Source: Euptelea pleiosperma (taxonomy: Eukaryota; Streptophyta; Magnoliopsida; Ranunculales; Eupteleaceae). Taken from it: a stretch of DNA of 64,000 nucleotides. Every line of letters begins with the position of its first letter. Positions within the stretch are counted from its first letter, which is position 1. The notes beneath the pieces are model-generated. The model was not told where the DNA came from, did no database searches, and worked only from the letters and a program-made list of their open reading frames with translations. The position numbers and the translations under genes were made by a program. The stretch is from NCBI GenBank assembly GCA_035048495.1, contig CM068553.1, positions 10,533,259 to 10,597,258 of the forward strand, written 5' to 3'. Shown in pieces: positions 1-12,186 of this stretch.

Positions 1-85
1 TTCCCCGAGCCGGACCCTCCAAAGATTTGAAATCACTAATTAGGCTGATTTTTGGTTTGTAGGCCCATCTAGGGATTGACTAAAC

Positions 86-440
86 CATGGTTTTAAAGAA
101 CGGCCATTGTAACAGATTCAGGCCTCCCCCGTTACGTTATGAACCGTTAAAACGTTTAAAAAATAAGGCCGTTATTTTTCCATTTTAACGAATTTTGGAT
201 TTCTTTTTGTTAAAAAAAGTCCATTATTTCCGTTATTTTCTGTTATTTTCCATTATTTTTTTATTTTTGAAAATTAAAATTAAAATTTCAAAATTTGAAT
301 TTCAGCGCCATTTTTCCCTTATTTATGTTATTTTCTCATTATTTTTCGTTTTTACTCCTGAGTGTTACAATTCGTTATAACAGAAAAACGGTAACGCCCC
401 CAGTCCGTTATACCATTATAATGGCCCCCTTTAAAACTTG
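86..440. mobile_element. hAT-type non-autonomous element, family A
   Basis: Terminal sequences CATGGTTTTAAAG / CTTTAAAACTTG, interior rich in GTTATAACGG-like motifs. Flanked by GACTAAAC (78-85) and GACCAAAC (441-448), an 8-bp target duplication with one mismatch. It interrupts a Mutator-type family B element whose two halves are 1-85 and 441 to about 535. Confidence 0.8.
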
Positions 441-535
441 GACCAAACATCCATACGATCAACGTCTTCTTAAAATATACCACCTGGCACATATTGTGGG
501 GCAGTCATCATGGGCGGTGAGTGATTTTTACTCTT
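441..535. mobile_element. Mutator-type MITE family B, right arm
   Basis: Contains the arm sequence ACCAAACATCCATACG...GGCACATATTGTGG and ends in the family terminus TTTTTACTC. It is continuous with 1-85 once the family A insertion is removed. Confidence 0.6.
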
Positions 536-3509
536 CATCTAGGGGTCAAATATTATATATATTTTAAGGAAGTTCAAGCCAAAAAGTGAATGTTTGCGGC
601 CATTTTTGGCTGCAAACATTAGCAGCTCAAATCGTAAAAAATATGGACTCACGGAAAATATTTACCTACGTAAATAATTGTGGGGTGCAACCAAGCACCT
701 AGAAATGCAAAAAATATGTTGTAAATGTTTGCAAACAAATATTTGCGGCGATACCAAGCAGGGCCTAATTCGCGAATTTTATGTTTTTTTCAAGAAAAGT
801 TTTATTCGTCCGAATATTTGAATAATTAGGAAAAATTCGTTTGTTTTCAAGCTCAAACGAATTGAACTCGTTTTGAAGATTTTTTGATAAAATCGTTCCA
901 AAAAAACAACGGGACCGTTGTTTCTTCTAAAACAACGGGATTCCTTAAAAAACAACATTTATGGCCTGTCCCTCAGTTACTCTACCACTTGGGTAGATCT
1001 TAAGCGATCGCCCCTCTTACATGCAATATACGCCATTAACCTAGGCCATGGGCCTTTTAGATCACCCATTGACCCCGTGAAGGTAAGTATATTTTCCCCC
1101 TTATATTCTAGTCCTATTTATACAACTCAAACTCCCGTAACTATCACTTATTTCTCCAATATGGGATTAAAGTAGAAAAACAAAAAATGCTTGAACCACA
1201 CGTCCCTATATTTTATTTAGCTAAAGATAAAAAGTAATTAGAACAAAACGTGCTTATTGGTTGACTCAACCTCAAGTAGTATATTGACTCCCTTTCAGCA
1301 TGTACTAAATTTTTGGCAACTATAATACATTGAACTATGGTAGCTATATTATTAAATATATTGATTCTCTTTCAAAATGTACTGAATTTTTGGTTTCCGA
1401 ATTTTCAAAGTAGAACGTATTAAACACGTATAAACCGTATGCCGCATATTTGCCGTTTAGTGAATTTTTGACCGGATTTTTGAAACCCCAAATCGAATAA
1501 AACTCGAATTATTGCCATATCGACTTTTTGCCGTATTACGAATTGCTAACAAGGGGAGAGCCTCAAGGTGATTTGGAGCAAGGTACTAAACTTCGACTTC
1601 GCCTTAAACTTAGCTCACTTACAATTCGAAATTAATTAGAGGAATTTCAATTTGTTATTGAGAAGTTTTGTAAAAATTTGCCTCCTTAGAGAAGTTTGGA
1701 GATCTGATGCATTCACACAATTTTAAAACTAATATAGCTTAAATGAACGAAAAAAAACAACAATTACAGAGAAAAACAATTTACAATGAAGAATAAATTC
1801 AAAATACGCAACTCGGAGAATGTTTGATCTTGATTTCATCCTCTACGACTACCAGTTGGTTTTTTACTTGAAAACCCTTAACAGAGTGGATGTTTTTCAC
1901 TTAGGAACTTCCCAAAAGCAAGAAATGTGGAAAAAATGGGGACATAAGTAATTTAAACACTTCTCATCCATTTTAGAGTTTTTTTTTTGTCTAAAACAGC
2001 AAAATTTGCTAATATATTACATGTAAGCTTTACTTCACCAATTCATAAATCAACAAAATTCGCCGAAAATTTGGCTAATTATAATATCATGATCTAAATA
2101 AAGGGAATTTGGGGTTTTTCCGCATTTTCTTAAGTTCAAAATTTCTCCAAGGAAACTCAAATTTAATGTTGTATTTTGCTAGAAATAGATACTTAAGGCG
2201 TAAATGCATCAGATCTATGGCCCTATGTTGCATTTACAATGAATTTGTGCACGAATTAAAGAATGTTTAGAGTGAAAAAATTCAAAATTTGAGGAAAACC
2301 CCCAATTTCCTTAGTTTTCACCTTAAACATTCATAATTGTGCATGGAATGAATTATATCTTGTATAACTTAGCCCGATCTACAACTTGGTCGGGTCAAAA
2401 AAAATTCTCCCCATAAATATTATTATTTTTCAAAAATAGTTTAAAATTCATAGAAATTAGGCAAATGCTCTAAGTTATCAGTAGATAGGATTTGTAAATT
2501 GTACATAATATTACTTCATTAATCTACCTGAATTGCGATTCGTTAGTACCTCAATTATAAATGTTTTTTCATAACTAAATTCTAAAATAAAATAATTTAA
2601 TTAAAAAATATAAAAATTTAAACATCAAGAACTCTAATGCATTAAATCCATGCATATATGATGCATTCTTTATTTACAATTAGTTTAATAGATTTATTCC
2701 TATCTTTTTTTTTTGATAAGTATCGATTTAGTTACTTATCAAAAAAAAAAAGTATCGATTTAGTTTAATAGATTTATTCCTCTCTTACTAGCTGATATAT
2801 GATACTTTTTAGCAATTGATATTTATTTGAGTACATTACATTGTTAATTGTTATGTGAGATAGAGATAAACCTAATTATTTTGATATTTCTCTCTGACTC
2901 AACTAATTTAGAAGGAAGTAAAGAATGTTGCCCTGAAGACCAAAAAATAAGGTTGGCAACTCTTAGTATTGCAACAAGTGTGGTTATTAATCGTACTTCT
3001 ATTGTGTGGAGTACTTCTCTTCGCAGTGGCTTGCGACCACTTCCAAGTTCCAACAGATGTTCATAAATTTAGAAAAGCAATTTTCAAGTTTCTTGGGCTT
3101 AACCCTAGACTAAGGGGCGTACAGCCTTTATTACCAGCAGATGTTTAATGAGAATCCTGCACCTGTAGCCCCACCACCATCAGGGGATCATCAAGTTGGT
3201 GGAGACAGAGACGATGAAAACAAAAGTATCCCTCCACTGGCTTAAGTTGATGGAGAAACAGATGATGATAAAAACAAAAATGAACTTAATGTGACTATGT
3301 GAGAATATTATATGTGTGTGTGTGTGTGTGTGCGCTTTCTCTATAGACTTGCACATGAGAGGAAGGGAGCAGAAATAAAAGCAACTCAATCTTACCAGTA
3401 TAGGACACTGAATGAACAACGTTAAGTGCACAAATTTATCTATCAATTCCTATAAAACATGGAAAGCATTATACAATTTAAGAAATCTCTGATAGATGCA
3501 TTGACCTAC
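536..3509. other. Gene-free AT-rich stretch (HIR intron 3 or 3' flank)
   Basis: Holds degenerate repeats: 1380-1560 has the 'CGAATT...GAATTGCTAAC' repeat also seen near 43.4-43.7 and 60.4-60.6 kb; 2681-2782 holds a duplicated TTTAATAGATTTATTCC flanking an inverted GATAAGTA/TACTTATC; 3312-3332 is a TG dinucleotide run. No HIR exon 4 homology was found here. Confidence 0.5.
2913..3235 (+). other. Unidentified coding-like patch
   Basis: Two adjoining frames read protein-like: around 3020-3110 VACDHFQVPTDVHKFRKAI then FKFLGLNPR, and around 3125-3240 YYQQMFNENPAPVAPPPSGD to a TAA. The frame shifts between them and neither has a start. I do not recognise the family; it may be a captured exon or chance. 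Confidence 0.2.
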
Positions 3510-6500
3510 CTTTTCAAGTTCTTCCAATACAGCTTGAGCAACATCACCCTTTTGCTCAAAGAGCGCATCTAATGTCATTTTGGGAACATGAGCTCGCACC
3601 ACTGAGATGACAAGGCAGAAGCATTATAAGGACAGAGAGCCAGAGAATACAGAAAACATATTGCATGAGAAGACAGCACATTCCCCAAATATGTTGGAAA
3701 GTTACCATCAAACACGTAAGCCTGAATCTGTTCTTTGGGGTTTTGCAACTCGTAGAATGCATCATCAGCATTTTCTTTGATTATTCGATATTGAATTGAA
3801 CAAAGAAGTTGCACAAAGACATTATCCTGTAGAACATAATGCAGATGGTCATATAACTTATACTACTAGTTTATCCAAGAGACATATAGAAGCTTCACAT
3901 CAAATATAATGTTATAGTCTGATTAAGATAAACACATTACACATATTTAGCAGTAGCCTCAGTAACTCATAAACTTCTATATTTATCAGAAGTATTATAA
4001 CATAATAGCCCACAGATTACAAAAAACCTGGAATTTCCAAAACCCATGCATATATCCAGCAAGCACGATGAATAATATGAGCTGGTACCCAATACATAGG
4101 CTTACATGTAATGGATGTTGCTACATGCTTAACATTTTTTTTTTTTTTGATAGGCTACATGCTTAACATTAACAATATAACATTAGTTTTCCACCATTTT
4201 GGCCATAAGTAACCAAGACAGAGAAAAATGTGATGGTCTCAGTCTCAGACATGAATAAGCAGTTTGGACATGGGAATTCCAACAAATTCAAAATGCCAAC
4301 AAGCCCATAAGGTTGATCCGTTGACCCAATATGTCATGGAACATATTATTTTAAATAAACTAAGCATGCATGATATAAAATCAATGTATCCAGATGAGCT
4401 GTTATAACTTGAAGTCGCTAAACTGTATATAAATAATAGATGGAAACAAGACATTTTATAAGTTATAATTTGTCCTGATAAGAGTTGAGAAAATGGAGTG
4501 TCCTTGTTACAAAGAAGCTTTGACCATCTTGAGCAATTGGGTACCTTGCAATTGAGTGCCAAATACCAATATCTGAAACACCATTTGCAACCAATACTTC
4601 TAACCAGTGTATTTAAATTCGTAGGCATGTGGTGAGGCGCTTCAGTGGCCTAAAGTGAGGCATAAGCCTCAAGAGCATGATTTTTAAATGAATACTTAAA
4701 ATAAAAATAAAAGAATAACATGATTAGTTCAATAAACTTAATTATGAAAAATACATTAATCTAATTCATATGGGGAAAAAGATTTTTTCAAAAAATCATC
4801 AAAAATCTCCGATTTTTTGAATTCACGAATCAATCGCCAATTTTGCCAATTAATTGGCTAAGACCCATTTTTTCCCTTTCTGATTTTGATTTTGCTGATT
4901 TTTGAATTTTGATTATGAATGATGAATCATGTTTATGAGTTATGATTTATTATTATGAAATGTTAGATGTGCTTTTCATCATATAAATGTGTTTTGTTAA
5001 AAAATGATATTTCTAATTTGAAATATGCCATTATATATTTTTTATAATTTTGTCGTTTTGTTTTCCGAATTTTACCGAATTTATTCGAATTTTCCTGACT
5101 TGAACCCTTGCCGATTTATTGCCGAATCCCGACTTTGTGACTATGGTTATTTAATGTAGAATAACTTATTATTATAATTGTTGACTAACCACTTTACTCT
5201 AAAAGCTTAAGGATCCTTGGCACACACATGGACCGGCGCACATGCGCAACAACCAGCATGTGCGGGACACACAGGGCACACACCCCCCCGGGATCGAACC
5301 TAGGACCTCCCAATTTTATACCATGTTGACTAACCACTTCACTTTAAAAGCTTAAGCTATTAGAAGGAGGCGTAATAATGTATATCAAAGGATCCCTGGC
5401 ACAGACACACAGACCGCATGAGTCCAGCGCACACGCACAACAACAATAATAACTAAGGGTTAAGGGGGACAAAAAGTAAATTGAATTTTATAAGGTGCAA
5501 TAACAGAAAATTGCCAACACCAACATACGCACAGGTGCCTTCGACATGAGGCGTTAAAAAACATGTAATGTAAAAGGCTTTAGGCGTAAGCCTTTTTTAA
5601 AGCCTCAATGGATGAGGCGTGCTTCAAAAGCTTTTATGCTTTTTTAATAAGTGAATGAGTTTTGGGGAGGCCTCGCCCCACCTCAAGGTGTTAATCTCAA
5701 ATGCTTTTTAACACATCGCTTCTAACAAGCAAGAACATTACATAAAAATATATCTTCCAAAACCAAACACCTCATCTCAAAAAAGTTCGCATACAATCAA
5801 AACTCAGATATCCAATCAAAGAGAAAGCCTAAGCTCAATTAATATTTTTCTATAAAGCTAACTATATTGATTAAATGGCACATCAAACAGAGGTTTGTCA
5901 ATGCATGGAAGTAACTAGATTGTCCTACTTGACTAAGTTATTCAACAAGATTTTGAAAAACAAAGAGAACTATAGAGGAATGGAAGAGAAATAATATGGT
6001 ACCTATAAATAATAACAAACGGAATGTAAAAAGTTGCACGATGTTTGCAACATCATTAAAAACAATTTTTACCAACAAAGGAAAGAAAGGAGTCATGAGC
6101 AAATTATTGACAGCATTAAAAATATGTAAGAAAGAGCAATAACTAGTGTAAGAATAAGTGATGGTGAGACATAACTTTCCAAAAAAAAAAAAAATTACAC
6201 TAGGATTTGGCCTTGAGTCTGTATCTTTTTGCACCAGTTATTGAAGAATTAACTATATCGATTAATAAAAAATGAATGAATTAAGTATCCATATTCAAGT
6301 GGATGTCTTGGTGTATGTTATTTGTAGATGACATTGCTTTGATTGATGGGACTAGAAAGGGAGTAAAAGCTAAAATAGAACTATGGAGAGAGACATTGCA
6401 ATCTAAGGGTTTTTAAACAAGTAAGACTAATAGAGTAGGCTGTGTGCTGCTTTAGTAAGGAACACAGATGAAGCACTAGTTAAGCTTGATGACCAAGATA

Positions 6501-9215
6501 GAGTATACGGTGTGCAACTCCAGTAAGGACATACATAGAGATGAGGTGCTAGTTAAGGCCAAAAGATACCATGATTCGACAATTTCTTTTATCTCTGGTT
6601 GATTATCCATAAGGGAATAAACATGGGAAAGGATGTTGCCCTATAGAAACAAAGCCAGGTGGTGAAGTAGAGATGCACCAGAGTGTTATGTGTTTGAATC
6701 AGAGTTAAGAGGATGTACAGAGGTACACAAAGATCAAGCAAATTTGGAATACGGAAATGTTTGGGCAAATCAATGTTAAGAAGAAAGCTCTTTTAGAGGA
6801 AATTTCTAGGTTAAATAGGGAGGAGGAGAGCCTGTTATGTTAGGGTATCGCAGTAGCAAAGCTAACAAGAAGACGGAGTTCATGAAGATTGTTAGGATAG
6901 TCTTCATGAAATCCGTCTTCATGAAGACTATCCTAACATATCTGTGTATCAACGACTTCTTTTCCTATATTGGTGAATGGGTCCCCAACTAGATACTTTA
7001 GAAGTTCGAGAGGCCTTGGATACGATGATCCTCTTTTTCCTTTCCTTTTTATCATACTGGTGGAACCATTTGGGTGTATGGTGTTGAGTGCAGTTGATAC
7101 GGTCCTTTTGAAGGTTTTGGGATCGAAAGAGGGAATGTGGTGATTTCGCATTTGCAGTTTGCGGATGACACCTTGTTGCTCTTGAAAGCATCCTATGATC
7201 AACCCCAAGGGTTGGGCTCAGTTGGCCAGGATCATGCCTCCGGAAGCGGAGGTCCCGAGTGTTGTATTTTTTGGTGAGAATGCTCACCGAAAAACATTTG
7301 GAGTTTCTGTCTAATCGATTGGAGTAGCAAGGTCCAATCGATTGGACTGACGAACTGAGAAATTTAGGAGATTTCTATTTCGGGTCTTCCTGTTTTAGAA
7401 ACCCTAGTTCGTCTTTGGGGGTTATTTAAGTGACCAATTGCTCATTGTATTGAGTGTGAGAGACTCGAAAGGAAAGGACTGTGAGAGACCAGTGGAGATT
7501 AGTAGGGAATCAGGGATAGCCAATAGATTGTGCCTGTGAGAGGTTGTACTAGAGATTGAGAGAACAATCTTTGTACTTTCTTGATTCATAGTGAAGATCC
7601 GATCATCATCGCCCGTGGACGTAGGTTTCGACCGAATCACGTAAATGCTTATGTATTTGTTTACTTATTTGATTTCTCCTTGTGTGGCGTGTGTTTGTCG
7701 GCGGCCATTGTCACTCTTCGAGGGATAGCTTGGGGGTTTTCCGCAACACCTGAGTTCGAATCCCCCCTTGGGGCCACCCCCGGGGATTTATACGTGGTAC
7801 ATGTGGAAGGGGTGACATACGTACCCTGTGGGACTAGCTAGATGTTCAAAGAGGCTCGGATACCCATGTTATATAACAAAACATCGTATGATCAAGACCT
7901 CTTTTTAAGAGGTCTGTTGTGCAACTTCGAGGTTTTCTAAGATTCGAATCAACTTGTCAAAAAGTAAGGTTTCTGGTGTTGAGCGTGTGGAGGAGTTGGA
8001 GTCCTCTGCTGAGATTTTGCGTTACAGTACCAAGTGTATTCCTACTTCGTATCTTGGGCAACCTTTTAGGAGCAAGGTATCACTCCAAGGCTTTATGGGA
8101 CCTTGTGATTTAGAGGTTTGATAGAAGACTTGCTTCTTCAAAGTTCAAGTATCTTTCTAAGGGGTAGAGTTGGTTCTTATTAAAGGTACTCTGTAGGCTC
8201 CCTATTTACTGCATGTCCCTCTTCTCGATCCCCTCTTCTATTGTGGTAATATTAGAGAAGTTGATTAGAGACTTTCTATGGAATGATAAAGAAAACACTT
8301 CGAAGTATCATTTGGTGGATTTGGATTCAGTTTGGCTGCCTAGACTCAAGGTGGTCTATGGCTGTGTGATCTCAAAGCCACTAGCAAAGCTTTGTTGGGC
8401 GTTAAGATGATCTGGGGAGGAGCATTTCAGTCTGTGGGGGCAGGTGGTTGTGGCGAAATATGAGAGTAGACATTTTGGGTGGGATAGTGGTGAGGCTCGA
8501 ATGTCCTATGGGTGCAGCATATGTTGGGTTATCTTGAATGTGCAAACTTAGTTTATGAAGGGTATTAGTTTCAAAGTAGGAACGGGAGGTAAAGCTTCGA
8601 TATGGGAGGACTTATTTGCTATTTCTAATAGGAAAGGGCTTTCTATTCAAGAGTTTGCAATAAGGCAAGGCGAGGTTGCAGGTTTGGGATTTTGGGTTTA
8701 GAAGAAGTTTGAATGATTGGGAGATTGGTTTTATATCTATCCTTTTGAGTCTCATCTTGGAGCCGCCTTCTTCATTACTCCCAGATGGGAGAGTGAGGCT
8801 TTGGTCCCGTAACGGAGCGTTCTCTGTCTAATCATTCTATTTGCTTTAGTTTCATCTAAAGGATCGACTTTCTCAGCAGCAACAATATGGGACTCTTAAG
8901 GTTTCCATCCAAGATTGCCTTTTTTCGCTTGGTCGGCTTCTTTGAGTAAAATTTTGACTATAGAAACTCGATTAAGAGGAAAATGATTTTGGTGAATTTT
9001 TGCTTGGAAGTCACCTCGACCTACTTAGTTTGCTTTTCCCTCTGGCTTCGGCCTCTTGTATAACGAAAATTGGTGGGTTTGATTACTACTCAGCGCAACG
9101 CAAATACCCAGAAAATCGATCAGAGGATGGTTTCTCCGAGGACCAACAATTCTCCATCGCTTCTACCATGAACAAGACTCACTCAAAAAAGAACAACATA
9201 TATATAGAGCGAGAG

Positions 9216-9257
<42 letters not shown>

Positions 9258-9455
9258 AACCTTGGTCTTGGTCTCTATGCGGACATCGAGAGAGTTGATC
9301 CTGGTGGAAAGAACACCGGTCAAACATTCACCGGCTAAAGGGTTGAAGAAATGGAACCCAGGTGTTGCTAATTTGCTGAAACGACCCCATTTCTCGACAA
9401 CGCCGATGCTGGCTTGGTCTACGCATCCACAAAACACACAGAACGTATTCCCCAT
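3510..9455 (-). CDS. Hypersensitive-induced reaction (HIR) protein, exons 1-3 only (3' part missing from window)
   Basis: HIR proteins are SPFH/prohibitin-domain scaffolds of plasma-membrane microdomains that assist immune receptors and cell death (family knowledge). Exons seen: 9455-9261 (ATG to ETKTK, phase 0, donor AAG|GTTCC), 3826-3706 ([14 protein letters not shown]..., acceptor CAG|GAT, donor GATG|GTAAC) and 3601-3510 ([12 protein letters not shown]...LEELEK, donor AAAG|GTAGG). The phases join exactly, giving 136 residues. The N-terminus [11 protein letters not shown] has Gly2 and several Cys, as expected for myristoylation and palmitoylation; SPFH sequence follows from about residue 15. 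HIR proteins are usually about 285 residues, so the remaining exons (from the conserved YGY...VDIEPD region on) must lie left of position 1 or be lost. Intron 1 is 5,434 bp and starts with a CT microsatellite. The three exons are undamaged, so I treat this as a gene cut by the window edge, but truncation is possible. Confidence 0.85.
4605..5718. mobile_element. hAT-like element in HIR intron 1, 8-bp perfect TSD
   Basis: CTTCTAAC occurs at 4597-4604 and 5719-5726 immediately outside termini CAGTGTATTTAAA and TTTTTAACACATCG (imperfect inverted repeats). Subterminal sequence carries repeated GAGGCG/GCCT motifs. No transposase is visible. A tRNA-related repeat sits inside at about 5150-5460. Confidence 0.7.
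5150..5460 (-). repeat. tRNA-related (SINE-like) repeat
   Basis: On the minus strand it shows a box-B-like GGTTCGATCCC-type motif (plus strand GGGATCGAACC at 5291) and shares ATACCATGTTGACTAACCAC, AAAAGCTTAAGC and AATGTATATCAA with 45128-45330. Two partial units are arranged in tandem (5184 and 5320). Class uncertain. Confidence 0.4.
6290..6420 (+). mobile_element. RTE-type LINE reverse transcriptase fragment
   Basis: Plus-strand reading [20 protein letters not shown] then [11 protein letters not shown] matches the [YF]xDD catalytic block of plant RTE-like LINE reverse transcriptases. Only this block is recognisable. A minus-strand relative lies at 54.1-54.8 kb. Confidence 0.65.
6891..6937. 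repeat. 20-bp perfect inverted repeat, 7-nt loop
   Basis: GTTAGGATAGTCTTCATGAA at 6891-6910 and its exact complement at 6918-6937. It lies at the LINE internal deletion junction. Confidence 0.85.
7203..7881 (+). mobile_element. tRNA-derived SINE inserted in the LINE, itself split by a solo LTR
   Basis: Flanked by CATCCTATGATCAA (7189-7202) and CATCGTATGATCAA (7882-7895), a 14-bp target duplication with one mismatch. Removing the insert restores LINE reading ...[14 protein letters not shown]. The head has a box-A-like GGGCTCAGTTGGCC and, after the LTR, a box-B-like GAGTTCGAATCCC; the tail is A-rich (TATATAACAAAA). Confidence 0.75.
7260..7748 (+). mobile_element. Solo LTR nested in the SINE
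   Basis: Begins TGTTG and ends CAACA (TG...CA rule, 5-bp inverted termini), 489 bp, flanked by CCCGAG (7254-7259) and CCTGAG (7749-7754), a 5-6 bp duplication with one mismatch. The text resembles Copia LTRs (ATTCATAGTGAAGATCCG...CGTGGACGTAGG). It splits SINE box A from box B. No internal retrotransposon domain remains. Confidence 0.7.
9212..9254. repeat. GA/CT microsatellite at the HIR exon 1 donor
   Basis: Near-pure GA run starting a few bases into HIR intron 1 (CT on the coding strand). Confidence 0.9.
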
Positions 9456-9619
9456 CTCTCTCTCCCTCTTCCTCTGCCTTGTTTCTTTCTTTTCTATATT
9501 TCTTTGATCCTTCGTTGAAGGAGTAAAGCCAGGGGAAGAGAGAGAAGACGCGGCATTGTTATGCAGACGCCACGAGATGCACGTCACCCTCCCCGTCCCC
9601 GTCTTTGCCGACGATTAGT

Positions 9620-10345
9620 AATTTCTATCCGTTGATTTAGTCTTTTCCGTGGTTTAACTTTATATTTAACTGTGTGGCTTTCGAGCATTATTTGGGTTAC
9701 TCAGATCCAAAGGTTTGACATCACTAATGAGGTTGAATTTTGGAGGTCCACCTAGGGATGGGCCAAACATCCATTCGGTCAGCGGTTTCTAAGAGTGTGC
9801 CATGTGGGATGTGGCTCATATTGTGGTCCCTCATCATCCCGTAAGTGTGCTAAACAACCTTTGAAAAAGCCCACGTCATGGGTTGCTTTTTTTAGCATAA
9901 TTCGAGGTATATTTTTGACCAATGATAAAACGACACAACATGCCCCTTCATGGACATTGCAACATGTGATCATTACTCTTTCAACAATGAGGTATGTTAC
10001 GTATGCACAAGACTTTTAATTATTTATTTTTTTTTTGACAAATATTGAATTTTGACACTAAATAATCTGTGCATGTTGATGTCATGTGACACACTCTTAG
10101 AGACCACAGGCCTTGTGGATGTTTAGCCCATCCCTAAGTGGACCTACATACTAAATTCATGCTGATTAGTAATTTATCTGTTGGATTAGTCTTTTCATGT
10201 TTTATTTTTAACCGTGGATTTTGAACATTACGATCCAAAGGTTAAAATCACTAATCAAGCTGATTTTTGCTGCATAGGTCTACATAAGGGTGGGCTAAAC
10301 ATCCATTCACACACTGTGGTCCATAATTACGCCGGTCATTAAATG
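9620..10345. repeat. Rearranged Mutator-type MITE family B copies
   Basis: Arm sequences (GATCCAAAGGTTTGA, GGGCCAAACATCCATTCGG and GTGGCTCATATTGTGG) appear in both orientations, with an unrelated AT-rich centre. No clean target duplication was found. Confidence 0.5.
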
Positions 10346-10349
10346 TTTT

Positions 10350-12178
10350 CTAGTGGAAGGAGTTCACAGTGATTTCAATTTGAGGATTCACCTGGAGTTG
10401 AGAAGTAAAAGTTGTGTGATGACTAAAAAGTAACGAAAAAATAGAAAAAAATTGAACCTTTTTTTTTTAAAGAAGCAAAAATAGGGACATTTTTTTAGAA
10501 GGGTCAGGCTCGAGGGACCCCCATTTTTCGCGTACCCACGTAGAAGATGAATGACACATTTTTTGGGGAGGATGATCTCTAAGGTGAGGAGATCATCACA
10601 AAAATTCAAATCATTCTGATATTTGTAGACTGGTTTAGAAGTTGATTCATCTTCTATGTGGGTACGCCAAAATGGGGATAAGAAATGGGTGTCCCCCGAG
10701 CCCGCCCCTTTTGAGAATAATGTAGAATTGGGTTTGCAAAGCAAGAACACCATTCCTCAATTAGTAAGTAAAATAGATTAATTAACTGCTCCTCCATGCC
10801 AAGAACCTTAAAAGTTCATTAAATGCCCTGTCAAATATTCGTTCTCATTCTCATGCCATTAATTATCTATTTCTATTACTATTATAAAGCCAAAACTTGG
10901 GTTCAACATGCCTTCCACAGTTGCCTATCAGGCACCTATTAGATCCATGCCAAAAACAAAAAAAGTTCATTAAACCCAGTCAACTACTCGCTCATTCTTA
11001 TTCTCGTGCCATTAATTATATTTTCAATATATAACCCACGTGTGTTTCAACTCAACATTGACATTATCAATGGGTATCGTTTGAATTCTTACTATCGTTG
11101 ATTCGACATGCATTCCAAGTGGTCCCATCTAACACTGATAGATTTAAGTCAAAAACTGGGGTATGGGTACGCCCCTCACACAGCATTCATACGACGCTCA
11201 TCAATGTTGATCATGTAGAAGGTCTATCATCAATGTTGATAACGGATGATAGTTTGAGTCACATGTCACACTCTTGGAGACTACTAACTGTATGGATGTT
11301 GGCCCAATCCTAGGTGGACCTACATACCAAAAATCACTAGTGATTAGTGATTTTTAACCTCAGGATCTAAGTACCCCAAATAATGCTCGAAATCACGGTT
11401 AAGAATAAATCATAGAAAAGACTAATCCAATGGACAGAAGTTACTAATCAGTTGAATTTTGGTATTAAGTCCAGTTAGGGACAGGCCAAACATCCATACA
11501 ATCAGTAGCTAATATAGAAGATTTAAGGGGTTGTTATGAAAAAACATAAAAAATGGTTCACCTGTTTTGACTTGACTCGGTAACTTGACTCAGTACCATT
11601 AAAAAGTTAAAATGTAACTTGGCTCACTATAACTCAGGTCAGATGAGTTAACTCGAGTCAAGTTATTTTTTTTTTGACTTGTTAGTGTGCACGTGGCATG
11701 TGTTTATTCATCCCATCCCACGTGCCACAAGGATAAACTTCAGCAAAAGGAGTTCCATAGAATCAAGCCTCTTTTCCCATTGGTAAATTAATTACTTCTT
11801 TTTGCCACGTGGAAGAGAATATGTGCTGATATTGCTACACAAGGAGAACATACGTAGACCTCATTTCAGATACGTGGTAGCCTGCCACTTGTAGAAAGTA
11901 GAAACCGCCACTGCGAAGATTTTTCTTAGGGCCAGGATATTGGCACCCGCGTTTTCGCTCATAAAACCCACTCAGCAAAAAATAAAATCCCTTAGCCCCG
12001 CTTTTTCAGATTTTGCCCTTAGCATCTCTCCTAAGTGGGATTCATGTACGACGGCATTACCAGTTTGGTCCGGGACCTCCACCTACAGAAATGAAAACTG
12101 AAAGAAAACGGTCTTGGGCACAGGTTGGGCTCAACTTCCGCACAGAGAATTGCTATTTATTTCAAATCTTTATGGGCA
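10350..12178. other. Gene-free spacer between HIR and the coiled-coil gene
   Basis: Holds the family C copy at 10494, family B arm fragments at 11040-11520 and two CACGTGGC-type motifs (about 11700 and 11805). I see no exon with splice support. Confidence 0.5.
10494..10735. mobile_element. MITE family C copy
   Basis: Inverted arms: GGGTCAGGCTCGAGGGACCC near 10494 and GGTGTCCCCCGAGCCCGCCC near 10690, enclosing GTAGAAGATGAAT and GGTGAGGAGATCATC family sequence. Confidence 0.6.
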
Positions 12179-12186
12179 GTTTTGAT

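Larger units (their letters stand above)
6726..9010 (+). mobile_element. Degenerate L1-type LINE in HIR intron 1
   Basis: In order on the plus strand: [20 protein letters not shown] (about 6740-6830, the stretch preceding reverse transcriptase); after an internal deletion, [16 protein letters not shown] and FLFI...VEPFG (6960-7075); the catalytic [11 protein letters not shown] (7156-7190); after the SINE insertion, [19 protein letters not shown], then [20 protein letters not shown] (8210-8290); and zinc-knuckle RVT sequence [21 protein letters not shown] (8920-8985). Stops and frameshifts abound, so it is dead. It lies antisense to HIR. Confidence 0.8.

Noticed and set aside
9000..9338. 112-codon plus-strand frame across the GA microsatellite
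   Set aside because: The opposite strand is the HIR exon 1; the frame is sustained by the GA run.
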